Shown: piece by piece, positions 16,110 through 24,420 of the stretch
Position numbering within the stretch: position 1 is the first letter of the stretch
How the letters are laid out: every line of letters starts with the position of its first letter
The notes under the pieces: generated by a model
What the model saw: only the letters and a program-made list of their open reading frames with translations
Told to the model about the DNA's origin: nothing
Databases searched by the model: none
Assembly (NCBI GenBank): GCA_965249745.1
Contig: OZ252252.1
Location: forward strand, 248,001 to 312,000
DNA length: 64,000 nucleotides
Direction of reading: 5' to 3'
DNA from: JANYHH01 sp965249745
Lineage (GTDB): Bacteria > Deinococcota > Deinococci > Deinococcales > JAAFIG01
Translations under genes and position numbers: made by a program

Positions 16110-17657
16110 ATGGCATCGAGCAATTCCGCAGTAGGCTCGCCCGCAGAGGAACAGAGCGCGTTGACCTCGTCAACCGCCCGTTTCGAGCGCTCGAAACTCC
16201 GCCGCACCCTGCTGCGTTTTGATCTGATCTACTACCTGATCTGTACCCTCGTCGGCATTGACATCTACGGAACAGTCGCGGCGGGTGGCGCGGAAGCCTT
16301 GATTTGGATCGCCGTGATCGCCCTGTTTTTTTTTGTGCCCTTCTCACTGCTGATCTCAGAATTGGGATCAGCCTACCCAGACGAAGGCGGCCCGTACGTC
16401 TGGGTGAAGTTGGCTTTTGGACGGCGGGTGGCCGCCGTCAACACCGTGATCTACTGGTTTTCAAACCCGATTTGGTTGGGCGGCTTACTGACGATCATTG
16501 CGATTGCAACCTTTGAAACATTTTTTGCGCCCATGAATCAACTTCAAAAATACCTGTTCGCAGCTCTCTTCATTTGGCTATCCGTGATCGCCATGATCTT
16601 TGATTTCCGCATCGGCAAATGGATTCCGGCCCTCGGCGCGTTCACTCGAGTGGCACTGATGGGTTTATTTTCCATCAGCGCCGTGATTTACGGTCTCAGA
16701 CACGGGTTTCAGTTACCAAACATCACCGCCTTTGCGCCTACCTGGGAAGGTTTCACCTCACTCGTTCCAGTGCTACTGTTCGCCTTCGTGGGTTTTGAAG
16801 TGCCCAGCGCGGCCGGTGACGAGATGGTCAACCCTCAAAAGGATGTGCCCACCGCGATTCGGCGGGTGGTCGGCGCGGTACTCGTCCTCTACTGTGTTCC
16901 CGTGCTGCTGATCCTACTCGTGCTCGGTGGCACCCCGCTCTCCGGGCTGGACGGTCTGATTCAGGCGTGCCAGAAAGTCTTCACCGTTTACGGTGGAATG
17001 GTTGCCGCCGATGGCGCAGTGACGCTCACAGGCTTCGGCCTCATCATCTCCTGGTTCGCGGGCATCTGCATCATTTACGCTCTCTTCACCAGCGGCACCG
17101 CCTGGATGATGGGAGCCAACCGTACGCTCGCCACCGCCGGATTCGACGGTTCGGCTCCAAAATGGATTGGGCACATCTCGAGACGCAACGGCACACCCAC
17201 CACCACGAACATCCTCTCCGGGGTCGTCGCCACCATCACAATGGTCGCCGCCTTCGCCCTCACCGGTGGTAACAACCAGAAGTATTTCGATGCCCTCCTG
17301 GGCGTGGTCCTGCTGTTCACGATTCTGTCGTACCTCGTGATCTTCCCAGCCGCTTGGCGCTTGCGTGACCTTGACCCGGATCGCCCACGCCCATTCCGGG
17401 TTCCATTCGGAGAGCCTGGCTTACTGATCTGCGTCACGCTCACGATCTTATTCGTGGTTTACGCTTCGATCTCGAGCCTGCTGCCGGGATTCTTATCCAA
17501 TGGTCTTTTACTGGACGACAGCGCTCTGCCCGAAGGCATTTCTCGGCTCGGGTATTTGATGATTGCGTTCGTCCCAATCCTCTTGTCCGTGCTGACCGGC
17601 TTGATTTTTCACGCCATCGGTCAACGCGAACAGGGTGGCGGTGAAACCAACCGATGA
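16110..17657 (+). CDS. APC-superfamily amino acid/amine permease
   Basis: 515 residues with about 12 to 13 hydrophobic spans after a polar N-terminus of about 38 residues. APC hallmarks: the first span with D-L-I-Y-Y-L-I-C-T-L-V-G-I, S-E-L-G-S-A-Y-P-D-E-G-G-P-Y-V-W, F-A-F-V-G-F-E-V-P-S-A-A-G-D-E, and N-P-Q-K-D-V-P-T-A-I. It would import amino acids or amines across the cytoplasmic membrane. GGAGG stands at 16100-16104. It overlaps the SDR gene by four bases (ATGA), so the two are coupled. An uninterrupted run of nine T bases at 16326-16334 (Phe-Phe-Phe) is a possible slippage site. Confidence 0.9.
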   Translation: MASSNSAVGSPAEEQSALTSSTARFERSKLRRTLLRFDLIYYLICTLVGIDIYGTVAAGGAEALIWIAVIALFFFVPFSLLISELGSAYPDEGGPYVWVKLAFGRRVAAVNTVIYWFSNPIWLGGLLTIIAIATFETFFAPMNQLQKYLFAALFIWLSVIAMIFDFRIGKWIPALGAFTRVALMGLFSISAVIYGLRHGFQLPNITAFAPTWEGFTSLVPVLLFAFVGFEVPSAAGDEMVNPQKDVPTAIRRVVGAVLVLYCVPVLLILLVLGGTPLSGLDGLIQACQKVFTVYGGMVAADGAVTLTGFGLIISWFAGICIIYALFTSGTAWMMGANRTLATAGFDGSAPKWIGHISRRNGTPTTTNILSGVVATITMVAAFALTGGNNQKYFDALLGVVLLFTILSYLVIFPAAWRLRDLDPDRPRPFRVPFGEPGLLICVTLTILFVVYASISSLLPGFLSNGLLLDDSALPEGISRLGYLMIAFVPILLSVLTGLIFHAIGQREQGGGETNR

Positions 17658-18424
17658 CCAGCCCGCGATTTCTAGGGCAAACCATAGTCGTGACCGGTGG
17701 TGCGCATGGCATTGGGCTGGCGGTTGCCCTGAACGCAGCGGCCGAGGGCGCTCAGGTCGCCCTCGTTGACCGTGACGGAACGCGATTGAAAGCCGCTTGT
17801 TTTGAGGTCGGCAAAATTACCGATGCCTGCTTAGCGATTGAAATGGATGTCAGAGACGCCGCTTCAGTGGAATCCGGAATGGATCAGATCGAATCGCGTT
17901 TCGGTCGGATTGACGGACTTGTCACCTCGGCAGGCGTCCTCAAACCGGGCAGCATCGTAGATTTGTCGCTGTCCGATTGGGATGAAACCTATGCTGTGAA
18001 CGTGCGCGGCACAATGCTGGCCTGCCGCGCGGTGATCCCAGGGATGCTCCGCCAGCATAACGGCAGCATCGTACTGATCAGTTCCACCTCTGGATTGCAG
18101 GGCGAGGCGCAGCAGTGCGCGTATAACTCCAGCAAGGCCGCCGTTATCAACTTAGCGCGGCAATTAGCAATTGAATACGCAGCCTGTAGCATTCGGGTCA
18201 ACACGGTTTGTCCAGGCTGGGTTGCTGGAACCGGATTCAACGCTCCCGTCCTGAAGGCACTCAGCGAAGCTGAAATCACCACAATGGTGGCTCGAGACGT
18301 TCCATTGGGGCGGCAAGGGACACCCCAAGAAATCGCGGACGCAGTCTGTTTTCTCCTGTCCAACGAAGCGTCTTACATCACCGGAATCGTCCTGCCGGTT
18401 GATGGGGGAGACAGCGCCGATTAA
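17654..18424 (+). CDS. Short-chain dehydrogenase/reductase (SDR)
   Basis: 256 residues, a classical SDR. The cofactor motif T-G-G-A-H-G-I-G is at about 14-21, then V-D-R-D at the end of beta 2 (Asp suggests NAD preference), D-V-R-D, T-S-A-G-V (Ser replacing the usual Asn of N-A-G), the catalytic S-S-T-S-G with Y-N-S-S-K, and a final V-D-G-G. It starts inside the permease stop (ATGA), hence one operon. It probably oxidises or reduces an alcohol or ketone in the pathway fed by the permease; the substrate is unknown. Confidence 0.9.
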   Translation: MTSPRFLGQTIVVTGGAHGIGLAVALNAAAEGAQVALVDRDGTRLKAACFEVGKITDACLAIEMDVRDAASVESGMDQIESRFGRIDGLVTSAGVLKPGSIVDLSLSDWDETYAVNVRGTMLACRAVIPGMLRQHNGSIVLISSTSGLQGEAQQCAYNSSKAAVINLARQLAIEYAACSIRVNTVCPGWVAGTGFNAPVLKALSEAEITTMVARDVPLGRQGTPQEIADAVCFLLSNEASYITGIVLPVDGGDSAD

Positions 18425-18523
18425 ATCTGGCAGTGCAACGTTTGATGTACAATGCGGGAATCTTGGAACTTGTGATTTCGTTCAGATAACTCGAGGTATC
18501 TCTTCCCTGGTGAATCCGGCGTT

Positions 18524-19282
18524 TTACCGCGCGTGCTCCGGGAGTGACGCGGGTCGCCAAAATCGGCTCGAGGCGAGCAGGGCAATCAGCGCAAGTCCGA
18601 TGTACAAACCAATCACGACTTCGCGGTCAGAGCTGCGGTTCAACACTCCGAGCATCCCCCAGGCAAGGCTGGCGCAAAACGCGAGTCCACCCTGAGTCCG
18701 GGCCAGTGCCGCGCCGATGCCGCCCGCGATCAGTGCCAGAACCAGCGCCCAAGTTGCCGGACTGAGCGGCGAGCCGTTCCAACCAAGAGACACGAGCAGA
18801 TTCCCCGTGTTGGCAATCGTCGCCACCGAAATCCAACCCAGGTACGCCGCCACGGGTGCGCGCTGCGCCCAGTGCGCCCAACCCGTGAGTGGCGCTCGCT
18901 CGAGGTTGGCGTAAGCAGCGATTAGGCAGCCCAGAATGATCAGCATGATCGGTACCGTCAGCCCGATCAAGAGGTTATGCCACATCACCAGCCAAAGCGT
19001 GTTTAGCACGTTCGCGGCGATTAGATAGATTCTCGCCCGGTTGACGAACGGGTCTTCGGGGTCAGGGCGGCGCAAGCTGTCCACCGCGTTGATGAGCAGC
19101 AGTGTGTACAGCACCGACCAGATGGAAAACGTGTAATTGGCTGGCGTGAACAGGTGTTCAAACATCGCAGAGACATCCTGGGTTTTCCGACCCGCCAATG
19201 GCAACAACACCGCCGCCGCGTTCATGGCGATCGTTCCCAGGAAAACGATCAGATTCAACCACTTGATGCTTCTCGAGTTCAC
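18524..19282 (-). CDS. TspO/MBR-related tryptophan-rich membrane protein
   Basis: About 252 residues if started at the GTG at 19282; the frame is open to a TTG at 19348 and neither start has a convincing ribosome site. The protein has about seven hydrophobic spans, longer than the five of typical TspO. It carries F-T-P-A-N-Y-T-F-S-I-W-S-V-L-Y-T-L-L, which matches the TspO/MBR F-x-P-A-x-x-x-F-S-I-W signature, and W-H-N-L-L and N-G-S-P-L-S segments. Related proteins bind porphyrins or cholesterol-like ligands or sense light and oxygen, but the extended subgroup has no known role. It converges on the SDR gene. Confidence 0.75.
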   Translation of the reverse strand: MNSRSIKWLNLIVFLGTIAMNAAAVLLPLAGRKTQDVSAMFEHLFTPANYTFSIWSVLYTLLLINAVDSLRRPDPEDPFVNRARIYLIAANVLNTLWLVMWHNLLIGLTVPIMLIILGCLIAAYANLERAPLTGWAHWAQRAPVAAYLGWISVATIANTGNLLVSLGWNGSPLSPATWALVLALIAGGIGAALARTQGGLAFCASLAWGMLGVLNRSSDREVVIGLYIGLALIALLASSRFWRPASLPEHAR

Positions 19283-19659
19283 GCCTTCAATTTTGCGCAG
19301 TTTGTTGAGGTCAAGCTGAAGTCCTATCGCCTCAACCCTGGCGAGCAAGAGTGGAGGTTTAGAGGGTACCTAAAAGCCGCCGTTGTCACCCGCTCGAGCT
19401 TGGTGCGTTCGTTCGACTCGGGCGGGCGACAACTCGAAGCGAGTGCTTAGTTTGGAATCCCTTCCGAGTGTGTGATCCTGGAGCTTCGGCTCTGTTCACG
19501 CCCAGTTGGTTACCTCTCGAGAACGAAGATGCTGAGTTCGGCTCCCCTAAGTTCGGGATAGTCAGGTTACCGTTTGAAGACAACAGAGTGCCTCTGTGAC
19601 GCAAACATAGGTGAGCCGAATCGTGCCGTTATCAGTAGCGTCCGCCCCCGGAGACTGCC
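19283..19659. other. Intergenic stretch between the TspO-like gene and mntH
   Basis: About 375 bases between the probable start of the TspO-like gene and the 3' end of mntH, both on the minus strand. No convincing gene, hairpin terminator or repeat was found. The promoter of the TspO-like gene should lie in the first 100 bases, but I cannot identify it. Confidence 0.5.
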
Positions 19660-20961
19660 TTACTTGATGACCCCGAAAGTCCCCAGCAGCAGATACAGAT
19701 TCAACCCAATAATCAGCGTGGCGATGCCCCAACCCAGCAGCGTCGTCAGGCGATGATTGACGAATTGCCCCATGATCGCCTGGCTGCTGGTGAAGATCAG
19801 CAACGGGATCAGCGCGAACGGAATCCCAAAGCTCAGCACGACCTGAGATAACACCAGCGTGGAAGTCGGGTCCAGACCCACCAGAATCACCGCGAAAGCT
19901 GGAACCATCGTAATCGTGCGCCGCAACCAAACCGGAATCCGAAAGCCAATAAAGCCCTGCATGATGACCTGACCGCTCATTGTACCAACCGCGCTCGAGC
20001 TGAGGCCGCTGGCTAAGAGCGCGATCCCGAAAGCGATTGCCGCGCCGCCGCCGAGAAGCGGCGTCAGCGTTTTATACGCCTCGGTCAGTTCGGTGATCGG
20101 CTTCCCGACCGCGTGAAAGGTCGCGGCAGCCGCCACGAGCATGCTCATGTTAATCAGCATGGCGATGCTCATGGCTAGCAGCACGTCAATGTTGTTGAAT
20201 TTCAGCAACCGTTTGACCTGGCTGTTGTCTTGGGTGGGAATCCGGTTCTGGGTGAGAGCACTATGCAGGTAAATCACGTGCGGCATGACGGTTGCGCCGA
20301 TGATGCCCACGGCCAGATAGATGCTCTCGGTCCCGTTGAACCTGGGCACGAAACCGCCCAGCACGCCCAACCCTGGGTGACTGAGTGCTACCTGCACGAC
20401 GTACGCGGCCGCGATCACAGTCACGAAGGCGGTGATGGCAATTTCGATTGGGCGAAAGCCTCTGGATTGCAAACCCAGCAGCGCGAAGGTCACGATCCCG
20501 GTTAGCACCGCGCCCGCCCAGAGCGGAATTCCAAAGAGCAGCGTGAACGCCAGGCTCGCGCCCAGGAACTCGGCCAGGTCGGTTGCCATAGCCACCAGTT
20601 CCGCTTGCCCCCAGTAGAACCAGACGAGCGGCCTCGGGAAGCGTTCGCGGATGACCTCCGGGAGGTTCTTGCCGGTGACGATGCCCAACTTTGCCGACAG
20701 GCTCTGCACCAACATGGCCATCAGGCTGGCCAGCAGGATTACCCAGAGCAGCATGTAGCCGTATTTTGCGCCGCCGCTGATGTTGGTCGCAAAGTTGCCG
20801 GGATCCATATACGCGACGCTCGCTACGAAGGCGGGTCCCAGAAACGGCGCGAGCCGCTGCCAACCCCGTCGTGGGCTGCGCCGTCCCAGCACCTCGAGCG
20901 CGGCGGTATTCATCTGCTGGTCGAAGGCTCCGTGGGTTGTGGCTGTGGTTTCGCCGGTCAT
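19660..20961 (-). CDS. mntH: Nramp-family Mn(II)/divalent metal importer
   Basis: 433 residues with about 11 membrane spans. The unwound first helix carries M-D-P-G-N-F-A-T-N with D53 and N56. The sixth-helix motif G-A-T-V-M-P-H-V-I-Y-L-H-S provides M226. These match, offset by three, the manganese ligands D56, N59 and M230 of the structurally known Deinococcus radiodurans Nramp protein. It imports Mn2+ (and Fe2+) with protons. It overlaps mntR by four bases and is transcribed from the same promoter carrying DtxR-type boxes, so manganese-dependent repression is likely. Manganese uptake supports oxidation and radiation tolerance in this group. Confidence 0.95.
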   Translation of the reverse strand: MTGETTATTHGAFDQQMNTAALEVLGRRSPRRGWQRLAPFLGPAFVASVAYMDPGNFATNISGGAKYGYMLLWVILLASLMAMLVQSLSAKLGIVTGKNLPEVIRERFPRPLVWFYWGQAELVAMATDLAEFLGASLAFTLLFGIPLWAGAVLTGIVTFALLGLQSRGFRPIEIAITAFVTVIAAAYVVQVALSHPGLGVLGGFVPRFNGTESIYLAVGIIGATVMPHVIYLHSALTQNRIPTQDNSQVKRLLKFNNIDVLLAMSIAMLINMSMLVAAAATFHAVGKPITELTEAYKTLTPLLGGGAAIAFGIALLASGLSSSAVGTMSGQVIMQGFIGFRIPVWLRRTITMVPAFAVILVGLDPTSTLVLSQVVLSFGIPFALIPLLIFTSSQAIMGQFVNHRLTTLLGWGIATLIIGLNLYLLLGTFGVIK

Positions 20962-21626
20962 GCCGTCACCGTTTCGTCCACCCAGAGCTGACGGGCGGTC
21001 TCCAATGCCAGAGTTTGGGCTTGCCCGGCGACCTCGACGGTGATCGTGCCCGCGCTCGGTTCGATTTGGGTGACGCGAAGCTGGGCCCCCGGAATCAGCC
21101 CGCTCGAGACGAAGTACGCCAAGAGTTCACGGCTTTTCTCGGAGACGCGCCCGACGCGGGTGTCCGTGCCAGCGGGCACGTCCGCCAGCGCCAGCGTGGC
21201 CTGTGGTGGCATCACACCGTCCTTGGTCGGGATCGGCTCGCCGTGCGGGTCGTGGGTCGGATGTCCGAGGCGTTCCGCGATCCGGGCCTCGAACGCCTCA
21301 GAGATGTGATGCTCCAATTTTTCGGCCTCGTCGTGGACCTCTTCGAGACCGTAGCCCAGGGCTTGGTGCAGGTAGGTTTCGATCAGGCGGTGGTGACGCA
21401 CGAGTTCTAACGCGATCTTCTGTCCAGTCTGGGTGAGTTGCGCGCCCTGATACTTCTCGTGTTGGACCAGACCCAGCTCGGCCAGCTTTTTCAACATGCC
21501 GCTGACGCTCGGTGGGCTGATCTCCAGGGCGTCCGCCAGGGCTTGCGTGTTGACTTTGCCGCGCTGAGATAGGACGTGGATTTGCTTCAGGTAATCCTCG
21601 ATTTGGGGTGAAAGAAGTTCTCGCAT
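20958..21626 (-). CDS. mntR: DtxR/MntR-family metal-dependent repressor
   Basis: 222 residues. An N-terminal winged helix (Y-L-K-Q-I-H-V-L-S-Q-R-G-K-V, then P-P-S-V-S-G-M-L-K-K-L) is followed by the metal-binding and dimerisation domain with H-H-R-L-I-E-T-Y-L and E-A-E-K-L-E-H-H-I-S. A C-terminal SH3-like FeoA domain (about 150-220) contains I-P-G-A-Q-L-R-V. The three-domain length is that of DtxR/IdeR rather than the short B. subtilis MntR. It is directly coupled to mntH (ATGA overlap) and preceded by a DtxR-like box, so it most likely autoregulates and controls mntH in response to Mn or Fe. Confidence 0.92.
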   Translation of the reverse strand: MRELLSPQIEDYLKQIHVLSQRGKVNTQALADALEISPPSVSGMLKKLAELGLVQHEKYQGAQLTQTGQKIALELVRHHRLIETYLHQALGYGLEEVHDEAEKLEHHISEAFEARIAERLGHPTHDPHGEPIPTKDGVMPPQATLALADVPAGTDTRVGRVSEKSRELLAYFVSSGLIPGAQLRVTQIEPSAGTITVEVAGQAQTLALETARQLWVDETVTA

Positions 21627-21665
21627 AGGCTAACCTCTAAGTCATTTTAGGTATGGCTAATCTTT
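21620..21665 (-). promoter_or_regulatory. DtxR/MntR-type operator boxes upstream of mntR-mntH
   Basis: The 19-base sequence TTAGGTATGGCTAATCTTT at 21647-21665 matches the DtxR/IdeR consensus at 14 of 19 positions. A second partial box with AGGCTAACCT at 21627-21636 abuts the mntR start. Both lie in the 90-base gap between mntR and the divergent arsR gene, so the repressor might influence both directions. Confidence 0.6.
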
Positions 21666-21716
21666 CTGTCAAGGGACACTTCTTGTTTCACGCGCTCGAG
21701 ATACACTCCAGGCAAC

Positions 21717-22088
21717 ATGCCGAAAACCGTGCCGATATTCTCGCCCCACTGTGAGATTCACCTCGAGCATCCAGAGGCGGTCGCCACCGCCCAAAACGCC
21801 ATGCCGGACGAAGCTGACGTGCTGAAAGCCAGTCTGCTATTGAAAGCCGTGGCCGACCCGACGCGGTTGCGGATTCTCTCGGCGCTCGCGGCGACCGAGC
21901 TGTGCGTCTGCGATCTGGCGGTGCTGACGGGAATCTCCGAGTCGGCGGTCTCGCACCAGATGCGACTCCTGCGCGACCGCCACCTGGTCGCCTGGGACAA
22001 GCGTGGGCGCGAGGTCTACTACCGGCTGGCGGACGGACACGTGCTGCAATTGCTCTCAAGCGCATTGGAACACGCAACGGAGCGTTGA
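21717..22088 (+). CDS. ArsR/SmtB-family Zn/Cd sensor repressor (CadC/SmtB type)
   Basis: 123 residues. The winged helix contains K-A-V-A-D-P-T-R-L-R-I-L and S-E-S-A-V-S-H-Q-M-R-L-L. It has both known classes of metal site: the alpha-3N motif E-L-C-V-C-D-L-A (C63, C65) with a His/Cys-rich N-terminus (H11, C12, H15, H18) as in CadC, and a complete alpha-5 site D106-x-H108, H119-x2-E122 as in SmtB/CzrA. Metal binding releases DNA. The likely target is the perfect palindrome at 24342-24367 before the P-type ATPase. A TACACT box lies nine bases before the ATG, and a strong terminator follows the gene. Confidence 0.9.
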   Translation: MPKTVPIFSPHCEIHLEHPEAVATAQNAMPDEADVLKASLLLKAVADPTRLRILSALAATELCVCDLAVLTGISESAVSHQMRLLRDRHLVAWDKRGREVYYRLADGHVLQLLSSALEHATER

Positions 22089-22269
22089 AGGTCAAGCAGG
22101 CTTGAGTCATCCACGCTGAAGACCCAAGCCAACTCGAGACCCACACGATCCAGCAGGGTTCCAAGGCTGTGGGTGAACTGTTCGTTATCGCATCGCGTAA
22201 AGATGTAGATCGCTCGAGTCGGCGTGGCTTTTTTTGAAGTGATTGAGACCAACCTCATAGCTACGCACG

Positions 22270-22315
22270 AAGGGCGGCCATATCCAGATGGCCGCCCTTT
22301 CTCTAATTCCTTTTT
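22270..22315 (+). terminator. Intrinsic terminator after arsR
   Basis: AAGGGCGGCCAT at 22270-22281 pairs perfectly with its complement at 22288-22299 across loop ATCCAG, followed by TTTCTC and then TTTTT at 22311-22315. The T-tract touches the stop codon of the convergent VWA gene. Confidence 0.85.
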
Positions 22316-23249
22316 AGTGCTGACCCAGCCCACTCAAGTCCTGCACGAAGCGTCGCCCGCCCGCCTCCAGGGTGAATGACTTGGAGCCACGCGGCAGGGT
22401 AAATTCAATCACGGCGGGAACCATGTCATCCAGCATCAGCACCGTGTTCCCCTGTGTGTCCTTGACCTTCGCGCCCCCCCAGAAAGCGGGAATGTTCGCG
22501 TCCAACAGGTGCGCCACGAGTTCTGGCAGGTCTGCCACGCTGTCAGCCTCGGCGTGGCACCAGATGTCGCGCCCGGAATACCAGGCGGGCGTGGCTTCCT
22601 CGAGTTGTTCCAATTGCTCCTCGTCAATTTCCTTGCCGACGCCGACGATCACGAGGTTGGTGCGCGGAAATTTCTTGTCTTCAACCGCTCTGGCGAGTGT
22701 GGCGGTATAGGCCACGCAATCTGGGAGGTCGTGAATCTCGCCGTCGGTGACGATCGCGGCAATGCAGGCTTTGATGTCCTCGCCACGGTCGCGGCCGGTG
22801 TTGATGTACGACACGAAGTCGCGCACGGCGGGCAGTAAATTGGTCCCACCCCCATACGTGCGCGGTCCCTTGAATTCGGTCGAACTGGCTTGTTCAGCCG
22901 ATAGCTCACTGATGATCTCGACTTGGGTGCCGCCCTCGCCGGTCGCCCAGTACGCCACGCGGCACTGACCGTTGGCGTCTTTCTTGGCCATGTACGGAAC
23001 CATGATCCGCATGGCTTCCTGCACGGGGTTGCGCGGGGTACCGAACAGCCCGAAGAACCCGCCTTCAGTACGGCCGTACGCGCCCATCTGCTGCATTGAG
23101 CCGCTGCCATCCATGTAAAACGCGGCCGCCAGTTTTTCAATCGTCGGATCCAGCGCGAAGGTCAGCTCTAGTTGCAACCCCTCGCTGGTGTCCTTGGCGT
23201 GAATCTCGGCGAAGGGTTCCAGCAAACCGTTTTCCTTGTGAAGTTTCAT
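22314..23249 (-). CDS. von Willebrand factor A (VWA) domain protein
   Basis: 311 residues, no signal peptide. The MIDAS metal motif D-G-S-G-S is at 47-51, followed by the Y-G-G-G-T-N threonine loop (about 133-138) and V-T-D-G-E (about 168-172), completing a typical VWA metal site. The C-terminal 60 residues (from about 250) form a separate small beta-rich segment (L-M-L-D-D-M-V-P-A-V-I-E-F-T). It resembles cytoplasmic VWA proteins found near TerD/TerY-type stress genes, but no tellurite gene is adjacent. GGGGAGA precedes the ATG. It lies 14 bases after an unrecognised gene, and both probably act together. Confidence 0.8.
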   Translation of the reverse strand: MKLHKENGLLEPFAEIHAKDTSEGLQLELTFALDPTIEKLAAAFYMDGSGSMQQMGAYGRTEGGFFGLFGTPRNPVQEAMRIMVPYMAKKDANGQCRVAYWATGEGGTQVEIISELSAEQASSTEFKGPRTYGGGTNLLPAVRDFVSYINTGRDRGEDIKACIAAIVTDGEIHDLPDCVAYTATLARAVEDKKFPRTNLVIVGVGKEIDEEQLEQLEEATPAWYSGRDIWCHAEADSVADLPELVAHLLDANIPAFWGGAKVKDTQGNTVLMLDDMVPAVIEFTLPRGSKSFTLEAGGRRFVQDLSGLGQH

Positions 23250-23263
23250 CGTCTCCCCTGACT

Positions 23264-24286
23264 TTACTCGAAATCATTGGCGTAATCCTGGCTCAAAAGG
23301 GCCGCCGTGCGACGCGGTTTAGACAGGTCGCCCACGCCAACCGCTCCCGGTGCGAAGTCGCGCCACCAGCCGCCCTGCGAGACGCGTTTTGGGGCGTTCG
23401 GAGCGGAGAAATCGGACGACCAATCGCGTCCCGATCCGCCTGTCGTTCCCGGTGTTTGGGTTCCGGTGGACGGGCCTGGTGAGGTGTACGAACCCGGCGG
23501 GCGAATCGTTCCCAGGGTTGGCGCGGCTCGAGGGGCTGGCAGCGGCGATTCTGCCTCTCTGAACGCGGGTGAACGCGCCCTCACGACCTCCGGCTCGAGA
23601 CTTGTTTTCCCGGCCAGAAACGTCTCGAGCGCTTCAGCCAGTGGGTCTGCAACCGTGGCTCCCACCCCCAGGTCCATCTCGAGACGGCGCTGCACGGCGC
23701 GGTTGTCTGCGCCCTCGAAGACTGCCGGATCGGGCAAGGTGTACACCAGCAGCAAGCCCTGTCCGGCTCGAGTCTCACTTGGGGTGGCCGTGGGCAGCCA
23801 CCAGTGATGGGTGATCTCGTCCTCGGCTCTGGGATTATCGAAGGCATCGCTCGCGCTCTGAGCCACCGAAACCTTGGCGATTGCCGCTGAGACGACAGTT
23901 TCGCCGCGCCGATGGATTGGCTCGAGGGTCACCTCGTTGTCGGTGACTCGGACATGAATCATCGTTCGCAGCCACACCCGCCAGCCCTGACTCGAGGCTG
24001 AGAAGGCGTCCATGACACACAAGGCCAGGTCAGTCGCGCCCACCGTCCTGAGGGGCCTGTCCTGGATGCGCCACCAGCTTTCCAGCAGCAGTTTCGGCAG
24101 TCGGTGCAGGTGCGATTCGGGGACGAGGCGCAGCTCGCCACCAACGCAGCCGACGACCACGCAACGAATCGGTTTCTCTGCGGCTCGCTCAAAACAAAAC
24201 GCGTCCAGCAGCAGGATCGGCACGAGCGGCGTCGGTTCATCCTGGATCGCCACGAATCGCTCGAGCCAGATTGGAATTGAAGACAC
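23264..24286 (-). CDS. Unrecognised protein with a disordered tail carrying three [WY]xxDF motifs
   Basis: 340 residues from the GTG at 24286. The frame extends to a TTG at 24343 inside the palindromic operator, but the GTG has TACGTT seven bases upstream and is preferred. Residues 1 to about 230 look globular (for example L-L-L-D-A-F-C-F-E-R-A, W-W-L-P-T-A-T-P-S-E-T). About 250-300 is a Pro/Gly/Ser/Thr-rich linker. The last 50 residues contain D-W-S-S-D-F, W-W-R-D-F and D-Y-A-N-D-F, three copies of [WY]-x-x-D-F. I do not recognise the family. The tail may dock a partner, perhaps the VWA protein encoded 14 bases downstream. Confidence 0.65.
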   Translation of the reverse strand: MSSIPIWLERFVAIQDEPTPLVPILLLDAFCFERAAEKPIRCVVVGCVGGELRLVPESHLHRLPKLLLESWWRIQDRPLRTVGATDLALCVMDAFSASSQGWRVWLRTMIHVRVTDNEVTLEPIHRRGETVVSAAIAKVSVAQSASDAFDNPRAEDEITHHWWLPTATPSETRAGQGLLLVYTLPDPAVFEGADNRAVQRRLEMDLGVGATVADPLAEALETFLAGKTSLEPEVVRARSPAFREAESPLPAPRAAPTLGTIRPPGSYTSPGPSTGTQTPGTTGGSGRDWSSDFSAPNAPKRVSQGGWWRDFAPGAVGVGDLSKPRRTAALLSQDYANDFE

Positions 24287-24293
24287 GGCTCGT

Positions 24294-24299
24294 AACGTA
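24294..24299 (-). promoter_or_regulatory. -10 box for the VWA operon
   Basis: On the minus strand TACGTT is followed by seven bases and the GTG at 24286. It is divergent from the ATPase promoter and about 43 bases from the ArsR-type palindrome. Confidence 0.4.
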
Positions 24300-24341
24300 G
24301 CACAGCAATCTAGACCCGTAGGGTACTGAGAATCGGTTCTC

Positions 24342-24367
24342 AATATCTGAGCAATTGCTCAGATATT
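24342..24367 (+). promoter_or_regulatory. Perfect 26-bp palindrome, ArsR/SmtB-type 12-2-12 operator
   Basis: AATATCTGAGCA, two central bases AT, and the exact reverse complement of the first arm form a 26-base perfect palindrome. Length, 12-2-12 spacing and the ATAT-xTGAxCA arms match operators of the zinc and cadmium sensors SmtB/ZiaR/CadC. It lies 53 bases before the ATPase start. A possible -10 box TAAGCT is at 24373-24378. Confidence 0.8.
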
Positions 24368-24420
24368 TGTGCTAAGCTTCGTAAACGTTCCAGACTATCT
24401 GGACAGCGGAGGACCCGAGG

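Noticed and set aside
22019..22333. 104-codon reverse-strand frame across the arsR terminator
   Set aside because: It runs through a strong intrinsic terminator and the end of arsR in antisense and has no start signals.
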